Positions 8,567 through 16,563 of a stretch of 37,030 bases of DNA are shown piece by piece. Within the stretch, counting starts at the first letter, position 1. Each line of letters begins with the position of its first letter. Position numbers and translations under genes: made by a program. The stretch is taken from contig JAJRQD010000059.1 in NCBI GenBank assembly GCA_024280435.1, positions 1 through 37,030 of the forward strand. The letters are read 5' to 3'. The notes under the pieces were generated by a model. It was not told the origin of the DNA. It was given only the letters and a program-made list of their open reading frames with translations, and did not search any database. Source of the DNA: an archaeon. GTDB taxonomy: Archaea > Asgardarchaeota > Heimdallarchaeia > Heimdallarchaeales > Kariarchaeaceae.

Positions 8567-10087
8567 ATGATAAAAGATGATAAATTAATCGAAGTCTACA
8601 ATCGGGCCAGAGAATCAGTCAATTCAATAGTTGGTACTACACCTGAGGATTACAAATTACTGATGTTTGTAGATCCATCACTGTATGATTCAGTGATATT
8701 ACAGACACAGAGGGCAGGAACTCCAAAAGCAGTCATATCCTCCAATGAATTACAGGTATTGCAGGGTCTCAAAGAGAAAAAACATGTGGCTTCAGGTATA
8801 GATCTGATATATGGTTCTAGAAAACCAAAAATATTCATGCCAACTAACAGAATGGATAATGATCCTGATGGAAAGATCATGGAGGCTAAATTAGTGCATG
8901 CATTTGCAAAAGTACTGATCTCAGAGCATACTAAATCTAAATTCCCTGATACTCTGCAACAACTATTCAAGTATGATGCAATCATCTCAGATCTGTTCAC
9001 AAATAATGTGTTCGAATTTGTGAATGAGAGAAGTGCTCCATGGATATGGCAGTATTTTCAGGATTTCACCGCCTCTATCAGATTACTAAGTCTGTATAAT
9101 GAGGATGATTTCTATGTTCCACCAAATACTATTCGTAGTGCATCAATATTCTACAATTATCTGTTAGAGATAAAAGATATTACCAAAAAACGATCTAAAG
9201 CGGTAAATAAAGCACCACTCTTTGATCTCATTGTTAATGGATTCGCAGATATAGTTCTGAATGAACATCTGAGATCATTTGATGACAAGGTAAGAGAGAG
9301 AATTGAGGCTAGATTGAAGGCAAATCTTGGACAACCATTGGGTACAATTGGAAATAGATTTCTCAGAGAACATGGAGAGAATGTAGGAGATATTTTTGAG
9401 AATGCTAGAGAACTGAGAAATGATTATGAACTTATAAAAATATGGAACAGAGGTGATACTAAAAAAGAATTGGAGATTGTCAGAGAAAATCTGAATAAAC
9501 AATCTATTATCTGGCACAGATCCCGATCCAGTTACTGGTCTGACCTATGGCCACTGAGAGCAAATAAATTTGATAAAATTGCAAACACATATGTTGGTAA
9601 AATACAGAGACGAAAATATCAGCAATTCTCTGAATTACTTGAGGATAGTGCACTGGTAACTACCCATGGTAGAGTGGTGTTAAAAGATAGAGAAGTTGCT
9701 GTACTTGGAATACAGGAGGATACAATTGGTCAGGAACAATTACTGATATTGAGAAATCACTTACAGGCAAGAAAAGATACTTTTGTAACTCCTTTACCTG
9801 GATTGCCAGATGTGATTGTATTCAAAAAATTCGCAGGAATGCATGTGGCATCTTATCTAGGTGTGGCAGATAAAACAACAGATAGAAGATATCCCTCATC
9901 ACCATATGATCTGCCATTGATTGTCAGAGCTGTGCAGGTAACAAAAAGAAAGGGTGCCTACAAGAGTGATGAGAGAGATGAAGATGGAAAAATTGATACT
10001 GCCAATTATGAACATCTTCAGAAGCTAACAGAACCTCAGCATCGAGCGATTCGTTATCTTATCAGACAGGGAGAGATTAGTCAATGA
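8567..10087 (+). CDS. Uncharacterised 506 aa protein of the AAA+/VWA module
   Basis: Intact ORF. ATG at 8567 lies 4 nt after the VWA stop, so the listed 8492 start is probably too far upstream. No recognised domain. Confidence 0.85.
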   Translation: MIKDDKLIEVYNRARESVNSIVGTTPEDYKLLMFVDPSLYDSVILQTQRAGTPKAVISSNELQVLQGLKEKKHVASGIDLIYGSRKPKIFMPTNRMDNDPDGKIMEAKLVHAFAKVLISEHTKSKFPDTLQQLFKYDAIISDLFTNNVFEFVNERSAPWIWQYFQDFTASIRLLSLYNEDDFYVPPNTIRSASIFYNYLLEIKDITKKRSKAVNKAPLFDLIVNGFADIVLNEHLRSFDDKVRERIEARLKANLGQPLGTIGNRFLREHGENVGDIFENARELRNDYELIKIWNRGDTKKELEIVRENLNKQSIIWHRSRSSYWSDLWPLRANKFDKIANTYVGKIQRRKYQQFSELLEDSALVTTHGRVVLKDREVAVLGIQEDTIGQEQLLILRNHLQARKDTFVTPLPGLPDVIVFKKFAGMHVASYLGVADKTTDRRYPSSPYDLPLIVRAVQVTKRKGAYKSDERDEDGKIDTANYEHLQKLTEPQHRAIRYLIRQGEISQ

Positions 10088-10896
10088 ATGCAATAATGAA
10101 AAAGCTATGGACATGGCAGGCTAGAAAGAAAAAGATGCATAAAGATCTGGTATTAAGATATCCTGCTATTCATCTACTTGGTGAATATGGTGATATCAAT
10201 GATTTTGATTATCTACTTGGATTACTTGCAGATGAATCATCAACTATCCGGAATATCACCCTAACCGCACTTAAAAAACTCATAGTTAACAATACTAATA
10301 ATCATCAAAACTATAGTCATATGGTTAATGGTATTGTAGAGAGATTCAGAAGCTCAAATTCATTATTAAAGCGAATTAATGCTATTGAGGTGATGAAAGT
10401 ACTTCCTATTGCAAAACGAGAGGAATTACTGGCAACATTACTGATTGAGAGTGCTAATGATCTGAAGTATCAGATAATTCATTCACTTGGTGATACTGAG
10501 AATATACAGATACTCAATGATGTTTTGATTTCAAGTGATACAAATGATCTGATCCTCAAGAGGAAAGCACTGGAAACATGGTACAATGGTCTGAATAAGC
10601 AGGAATTTGAAAAGGTAAGGACATATTCCACTGAGAACTTGCACTATCTGATAAGAGCAACTTATGAATTGCAGTTAGATGGTGAGTTTCTTAACAAAGT
10701 ACTATCCTATGCACAGAAGAATGATCTACCCTCTCCAAAAGCATATCCTGATTTTATCATCAGATATCTTAATGAACTGCTTGGAAAATGGGAATATGAT
10801 CCTGAAGCATACAGGTCTCTGCATGCAATAGTTGTTCCATCTTACTTCACATTTGATCAGGAGGATGACATTGAAAATCCATTTGTGATATTATAG
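10084..10896 (+). CDS. HEAT-repeat-like helical protein, last gene of the AAA+/VWA module
   Basis: ATGA start/stop overlap with the upstream gene; repeated helical segments (IHLLGEYGDINDFDYLLGLLADESSTIRNITLTALKKL). Confidence 0.8.
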   Translation: MNAIMKKLWTWQARKKKMHKDLVLRYPAIHLLGEYGDINDFDYLLGLLADESSTIRNITLTALKKLIVNNTNNHQNYSHMVNGIVERFRSSNSLLKRINAIEVMKVLPIAKREELLATLLIESANDLKYQIIHSLGDTENIQILNDVLISSDTNDLILKRKALETWYNGLNKQEFEKVRTYSTENLHYLIRATYELQLDGEFLNKVLSYAQKNDLPSPKAYPDFIIRYLNELLGKWEYDPEAYRSLHAIVVPSYFTFDQEDDIENPFVIL

Positions 10897-10962
10897 AGTA
10901 AAATAATATAAATGAAAATAGTTTTGAATATGAAAGTAGGAATTATTCATAAAAAGTAATAA

Positions 10963-12231
10963 TTATTTAAGTAGTGTATAACCGTCATATAATGGGAATC
11001 TCTCACATATTTGTGCAACCTGTGATTTGACTGAAGATAGTTTGTCTTTATTTTCAATATTGCCCAATGTGGTAACCATTAATTCTCCAATCTCAATCAT
11101 CTCATTCTTACCAAGACCCCGTGTGGTGAGTGCAGCAGTTCCGATTCTAATTCCTGATGGATCAAATGGAGACCTTTTATCAAATGGTATCATATTTTTG
11201 TTAGTGAATATCCCAACCTCATCTAGGGTATGTTCTGCAACCTTACCACCAACATTGTATTTGCTAAGATCCAACAGAATAAGATGATTATCAGTACCTC
11301 CTGATACAAGTTCGGCACCATTCTCAAGTAGACCATCAGTCAGATGCTTGGCATTTACCTTGATTTGCTTGGCATAATCCTTGAATTCTGGATTCAAAGC
11401 CTCTTTGAATGCAACTGCTTTTGCAGCTATCACATGTTCCAATGGACCACCCTGCATTCCTGGAAATACTGCACGGTTGAGTGCAACTCCATGCTCTTCT
11501 TTTGCAAGAATTAATGCACCTCTTGGACCACGAAGAGTCTTATGAGTGGTGGTTGTAACAACATCACAGTATGGAATTGGATCTGGATGCTGCTTGGCTG
11601 CGATCAGACCTGCAATATGTGCAATATCTGCCATGAAATATGCCCCCACCTCATCTGCAATCTCTTTGAATGCCTTGAAATCCAACTCCCTAGGATATGC
11701 AGAGAAGCCCGCAAGTAATAATTTGGGCTTGGTCTCAAGTGCTTTCTTCCTAACCTCATCCATATCAATCAAATGTGTCTCTGAATCAACTCCATATGAT
11801 GAGAATTTGTAAAATTTACCTGAAAAATTAACACCATGTCCATGGGTTAGATGTCCTCCATGATCCAATGACATCGCAAGAATGGGATCTCCCAATTCTA
11901 ACAATGCAAAATATGTCTCCATATTTGCCTGTGAACCTGCATGAGGTTGTACATTGGCATAGTCTGCACCAAATAACTCTTTTGCCCTATCTATTGCCAA
12001 TGTCTCAGAGATATCCACAAATTCATTACCACCGTAGTATCTTTTGTTTGGATAACCCTCACTGTATTTATTGGTCAACACAGATCCCATAGCCTGTAAT
12101 ACTGCCTTGGAAACATAATTCTCAGATGCAATCATCTCAAGACCATTTCTACCTCTGTTCAATTCGTTAATCAACACTTGATGAATATCTGGATCTGTCT
12201 CAGAAATATCCTTAAGAAACTCTTTTCTCAT
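10963..12231 (-). CDS. glyA: Serine hydroxymethyltransferase
   Basis: 422 aa; [35 protein letters not shown]-lysine region [16 protein letters not shown]. Confidence 0.98.
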   Translation of the reverse strand: MRKEFLKDISETDPDIHQVLINELNRGRNGLEMIASENYVSKAVLQAMGSVLTNKYSEGYPNKRYYGGNEFVDISETLAIDRAKELFGADYANVQPHAGSQANMETYFALLELGDPILAMSLDHGGHLTHGHGVNFSGKFYKFSSYGVDSETHLIDMDEVRKKALETKPKLLLAGFSAYPRELDFKAFKEIADEVGAYFMADIAHIAGLIAAKQHPDPIPYCDVVTTTTHKTLRGPRGALILAKEEHGVALNRAVFPGMQGGPLEHVIAAKAVAFKEALNPEFKDYAKQIKVNAKHLTDGLLENGAELVSGGTDNHLILLDLSKYNVGGKVAEHTLDEVGIFTNKNMIPFDKRSPFDPSGIRIGTAALTTRGLGKNEMIEIGELMVTTLGNIENKDKLSSVKSQVAQICERFPLYDGYTLLK

Positions 12232-12305
12232 ATATTTGAAAAATAAATTGATTTATTTAAAATCAAATCATGGGCCAATATAATTTAATCAATTATCACT
12301 TGAAT

Positions 12306-12423
12306 AATTACTCATTATCATCACATCATCTCATTTGTACATACAAATTTTAAGTTGTGAAATAAATCAATTTCACACGCTCTGATGAGATGATGTCACC
12401 ACTACTCCATTGAATGAGTAATT
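12306..12423. repeat. Structured intergenic repeat element B, copy 1
   Basis: Outer inverted repeats ATTACTCATT/AATGAGTAAT and ACATCATCTCAT/ATGAGATGATGT enclose hairpins TTTGTA-CA-TACAAA and TGTGAAAT-AAATCA-ATTTCACA. The core recurs at 36402-36470. Confidence 0.75.
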
Positions 12424-12472
12424 TTGGAAAAAATACCTATTTTTATATTTAAAATGAAATATCTATAAAAAG

Positions 12473-12557
12473 TGAGGAGGGTGGGATTTGAACCCACGAA
12501 CTTCTAAAAGACTAGGATCTGAACCTAGCACCGTTGGCCAGGCTGGGCGACCCCCTC
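12473..12557 (-). tRNA. tRNA-Leu (CAG)
   Basis: Reverse complement folds as a class II tRNA: acceptor GAGGGGG/CCTCCTC, anticodon arm CTAGG-TTCAGAT-CCTAG (anticodon CAG), long variable arm, T arm GTGGG-TTCAAAT-CCCAC. Confidence 0.95.
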
Positions 12558-12964
12558 AATGGTATATATCAAATTTTTTGATATGTATATTTTAGAGATT
12601 TTAAAATATCTCTGATCTCTAATTATATTTAGTAATTAATAACCTAATTGATTGTTACGTGTTTTATTTATAGAATTGTTGTTATTTCCAATAATTATTT
12701 TTTGTCATTGGATTATATTATAGAATATTCGTTATTTATTGATATCTTATCTACATATTTCTTGCTTTGAGTTGATGAAAGTATTAGCATTCAGGCGGAT
12801 CTTTTTTCGTTGAAAAATTAAATTAACAGAATTTTAAACTATGAGTAAATTGGATTGGTTTTTAGATACATATTATTGAGATTTTTCTGTATAAAACAAA
12901 TATATTATTTGAGATCTAGTAATGTTTCCTCACTTTTTTTTATACATCTACTTTAAATCATTTA

Positions 12965-13720
12965 ATGAATGATCTCAGCGATGTTTTACTGGATATTGAC
13001 AAATCTGCTGAAACTAGAATACAGGCAGTATTTCAATTGTTATCAATGGGAAAAGGAATTAATGCAATAATAGATGCATTATTCAATGATCCAAATCCAA
13101 TTGTTAGACATGAATGCGCTTACTGCCTTGGAGAGATGAATAATGAAGCCGGAAATATTGCTTTAATTAAATCAATTGAAACTGATACTAATAGATTTGT
13201 GGTTCACGAAGCAGCTCTGGCAGTTGCAAATACAAGATATATTAATTCCCAACATGTTATTGAAGAGTTACTCAATAATGATGATACAGATATTGTTGAT
13301 ACTGCTGAAATTGCATTACAAAGATTAAAGGGTAAAACTGAATTCAAAGATCCATTTATTGCCATATCTGATGATGTCAAAGAAACACGTATACAGGCAA
13401 CATTCTCACTACTTGATATGAATTCTGAAGAGGCTGTTGATACATTGATCTCAAGATTATTTGTGGAAAAATCTCCAATTGTGAAGCATGAGATTGTGTT
13501 TGCACTGGGTGAGACCGCATCAAATAAGGCGACAGATGCACTTACTCATACTTTGCAAACAGATACAAATGCATTTGTGGTCCATGAATGCCTGTTATCT
13601 CTGGCTACACTTGGAGATTCAATATCAGAGAATACAATAAAGAAATATATTGATCATAAAGATAATGATATCGCTATATCTGCCTCAATTGCATTGGATC
13701 GCATTCAAAGTGTGTATTAA
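12965..13720 (+). CDS. HEAT-repeat protein, deoxyhypusine hydroxylase (DOHH)-like
   Basis: Four His-Glu dyads in two N- and C-terminal pairs: RHECAYCLGEM, VVHEAALAVA, VKHEIVFALGE, VVHECLLSLA, as in eukaryotic DOHH. Confidence 0.8.
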   Translation: MNDLSDVLLDIDKSAETRIQAVFQLLSMGKGINAIIDALFNDPNPIVRHECAYCLGEMNNEAGNIALIKSIETDTNRFVVHEAALAVANTRYINSQHVIEELLNNDDTDIVDTAEIALQRLKGKTEFKDPFIAISDDVKETRIQATFSLLDMNSEEAVDTLISRLFVEKSPIVKHEIVFALGETASNKATDALTHTLQTDTNAFVVHECLLSLATLGDSISENTIKKYIDHKDNDIAISASIALDRIQSVY

Positions 13721-13727
13721 ATTCAAA

Positions 13728-13979
13728 TTAATTGATAAAAAACTGTATCAAATCTACATTCTCAATTGATTTTGGTTTGTTACTGTGCTTGGCAGCTAGA
13801 ATGTGATAACATACTTTCTTAGCTTCTTTTAAACATCTGAATACAAAATGATCACACGAGCAAAAATCAGGTAGCATGACTAAATATTTGCTTGTTTTCC
13901 CCTCTACAACATATCTATTTTCAGCATCTACTATTTTATGAACATTACCCATTGAAATCAATTCCAATGCTTTTTCCAT
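13728..13979 (-). CDS. SWIM zinc-finger protein, Shu2/SWS1-like
   Basis: FCSCDHFVFRCLKEAKKVCYHILAAK fits the CxC...CxHxxA SWIM signature. ATG at 13979 is preferred over the non-ATG start at 14000. Confidence 0.78.
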   Translation of the reverse strand: MEKALELISMGNVHKIVDAENRYVVEGKTSKYLVMLPDFCSCDHFVFRCLKEAKKVCYHILAAKHSNKPKSIENVDLIQFFIN

Positions 13980-14000
13980 ATCTGTTTGTTTTTTAATCAA

Positions 14001-14756
14001 TCACATCAGCTCTATAATATCTAGATGTACTGGAAGTAGTGCTATATCTGAAAGTGAGAGATCTGCCATTTTACGGATCTCCATTGGGACTCTTCTCTCT
14101 CTATTAATATGTATTGTCTTCATACCAAGAGATCTTGGCTTCAATACCTCATGCATTGAATTGCCAATCATTACACTATCTTCTGGATTAGAATTTGCTG
14201 TTTTAAGCATATTCTGGTAATATTTCAGTGTATGTTTTGTTGCTGCCACATTATCAAAACCAATGACATCTGTGAAAAAATCCTCTATATCATTTGCTTC
14301 AAGTACACCGTAAATATGTGAAGAATGACTGGAACTTGCCACATACATCGGATATTCCTGATTTCTCAATATATCAAGTGTCTTTCTCACCTCGGGATAA
14401 AGTACCTCATCAGTCTTGGATGATACATTGTATTCAAATGGCCGTTCTCTTAATATACCACATGATGTATCCACTTTTAGATTTTCATACAGGAATTGTG
14501 GAAATAATTTATCACATTTCTCAAGAAATTCTAAGAATTCAGGACCTACTTTTTTCTTGGTAGGATTTCTTAGATATGCAAAAGCAACATCTTCCCATCT
14601 TTTCATAGCCTCATCATATCTTTTCTCAGCTTCCATACCAATTATATTGAAATGTTCCTCAAGATGATCTATAGTGATCCTCTTGTATTCTTTGAAAACT
14701 TTGGAAGTATCAACTAACACGCCATGTAAATCCAAGAAAAGTGTTGGTTGAATCAT
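14001..14756 (-). CDS. HAD-superfamily hydrolase
   Basis: Motif I FLDLHGVLVDT; VASSSHSSHIYGVLEANDIEDFF; motif IV-like VMIGNSMHEVL. Confidence 0.8.
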   Translation of the reverse strand: MIQPTLFLDLHGVLVDTSKVFKEYKRITIDHLEEHFNIIGMEAEKRYDEAMKRWEDVAFAYLRNPTKKKVGPEFLEFLEKCDKLFPQFLYENLKVDTSCGILRERPFEYNVSSKTDEVLYPEVRKTLDILRNQEYPMYVASSSHSSHIYGVLEANDIEDFFTDVIGFDNVAATKHTLKYYQNMLKTANSNPEDSVMIGNSMHEVLKPRSLGMKTIHINRERRVPMEIRKMADLSLSDIALLPVHLDIIELM

Positions 14757-14860
14757 AATATCACATCTTTTTATTGAGACTATATATTATAGTATGCTCG
14801 CAACCATATTTATACTTGTGTTTAATAAAATGAAAGCTAACTATATTTGCAAATTAAATT

Positions 14861-15523
14861 TCAATTTTGTTTAATTGCTCTTGGACCGAATATTGAGGTA
14901 CCAATTCTTAGAATTGTAGAACCGCCTAATAATGCCTCTCTCCAATCACTACTCATTCCATAGGAGAATTGATCAAGATTATTTGATTTGCCAATCTCAG
15001 TTAATCTTCTGTATGCGACAATAGTTTCATCTGCATTCCAATTTGGATTGGCAATAGCCATTAGACCTGTTAGCTTTATATCTTTATTCCGAGAATACTC
15101 TATCATATCATTAATTATATCTGAATTGAACTCAATACCTGATTTGCTATCTTCTCCACTGATATTAACCTGTATCATAACTTCATTTGAAAAATTCAAC
15201 CTGACAAGACGGTCTACAAGTTTTTTACTATCTATTGTGTGTATGGTGGCATTTAGTACATGTTTAACATTTCCACGCTGTAGATGTCCAATAAAATGCC
15301 AATTGGCATCTGGTAAAACCTTAATTTTATTAAATAATTCTATTGAATAATTCTCACCAAAATCTCTAATTCCACAATTCCATGCTGTTTCAATTTCTTC
15401 TACTGTTCTTGTTTTGGATACTGCAATAAGTCTTGGTGCTTTGATATTATTATCTTTACAAAACACATCTATTTTATCTAGTAATGATTGATACCTGATA
15501 CAAAAATCATGTTGATTATTCAT
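14861..15523 (-). CDS. YggS/PLPBP family pyridoxal-phosphate homeostasis protein
   Basis: RLIAVSKTRTVEEIETAWNCGIRDFGENY; WHFIGHLQRGNVKHV; GMSSDWREALLGGSTILRIGTSIFG. Confidence 0.95.
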   Translation of the reverse strand: MNNQHDFCIRYQSLLDKIDVFCKDNNIKAPRLIAVSKTRTVEEIETAWNCGIRDFGENYSIELFNKIKVLPDANWHFIGHLQRGNVKHVLNATIHTIDSKKLVDRLVRLNFSNEVMIQVNISGEDSKSGIEFNSDIINDMIEYSRNKDIKLTGLMAIANPNWNADETIVAYRRLTEIGKSNNLDQFSYGMSSDWREALLGGSTILRIGTSIFGPRAIKQN

Positions 15524-15585
15524 AGTACAATAATTTTAATTCATTCAGAACATAAAAGTATTGATTTTATGTTTTGGAATAATTT

Positions 15586-16563
15586 TTATGATTGTAGTTG
15601 TTTAGTAATCAAATTCAATGCATCTGTGAATGTAATTTCACCTGATCTGATCAGTTTGCTACAATTATTCAGTATACTCGAAGAAATAATTATTTTTTTT
15701 ATACTGTTAGTATATCGGTTTATTATTTCGTTTTGCAATCTATTATCGTGCAGTATATTTTTCTTTTTCTTAATATATTCCCAGTGATCATTGAGTGTAT
15801 TCACAAACTCCTCTATACCTGTATTGTTGATTGCACTGGTAAGACAAACTGGCACTTGCCATTTACTATCATTTGAGATAAGCATATTCTTTATCAGTAT
15901 ACTCAATTCCTTAGCACCAACTTTGTCTGACTTATTCACTGCGAAAATATCTGCAATCTCCATTATACCTGCCTTCAATATCTGAATATCATCTCCAAGG
16001 CCTGGTACTGCAAGTACTACAGTTGTATCACATGTTTGCACTATATCAATCTCTGCCTGTCCAGCTCCAACAGTCTCAATTATTATGATGTCAAAACCAA
16101 ATACATCAAGCACTGTCATTGTATCATATGTGGAGCTGGATAATCCTCCAACTTTACCTCTTGATGCCATGGATCTGATGAATACACGGGGATCATCTGT
16201 GAATTCCAACATTCTCACTCTATCTCCTAAAAGTGCACCCCTGGAATAAGGGGAAGTTGGATCAACTGCAATGACTGCGATAGTATTTCCTCTTTTCCTG
16301 AATTCTCTGATAACTGCACTGACAAGAGTACTTTTTCCAGCTCCTGGTGGTCCTGTGAACCCTATTATATGTGAATTACCTGCTTTTCCATACAATTTGT
16401 TCATTATCTCAGTACCCATATTGGATCTGTTATCCACGTGAGTGATAATTCTTGCAAGAGCTCTTTTATCACCTTTTAGAAAATTATCGAGTAATTCAGA
16501 GCTATTCAACTGTATCGACCTATAGATTCCTTCGGTATTCTCCACCAACCTTGTACAGTGCAT
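15586..16563 (-). CDS. MeaB/ArgK-type P-loop GTPase (B12-dependent mutase chaperone)
   Basis: GFTGPPGAGKSTLVSAVIREF; VDPTSPYSRGALLGDRVRM; ETVGAGQAEIDIV. Confidence 0.95.
   Translation of the reverse strand: MHCTRLVENTEGIYRSIQLNSSELLDNFLKGDKRALARIITHVDNRSNMGTEIMNKLYGKAGNSHIIGFTGPPGAGKSTLVSAVIREFRKRGNTIAVIAVDPTSPYSRGALLGDRVRMLEFTDDPRVFIRSMASRGKVGGLSSSTYDTMTVLDVFGFDIIIIETVGAGQAEIDIVQTCDTTVVLAVPGLGDDIQILKAGIMEIADIFAVNKSDKVGAKELSILIKNMLISNDSKWQVPVCLTSAINNTGIEEFVNTLNDHWEYIKKKKNILHDNRLQNEIINRYTNSIKKIIISSSILNNCSKLIRSGEITFTDALNLITKQLQS

Noticed and set aside
10084-10896. Second DOHH-like HEAT protein
   Set aside because: It is helical/HEAT-like but lacks the paired His-Glu dyads.
12566-12620. Two AT-rich hairpins (ATATCAAA/TTTGATAT and AGAGAT/ATCTCT) upstream of tRNA-Leu
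   Set aside because: Short AT palindromes are expected by chance at this base composition; not repeated elsewhere that I could see.
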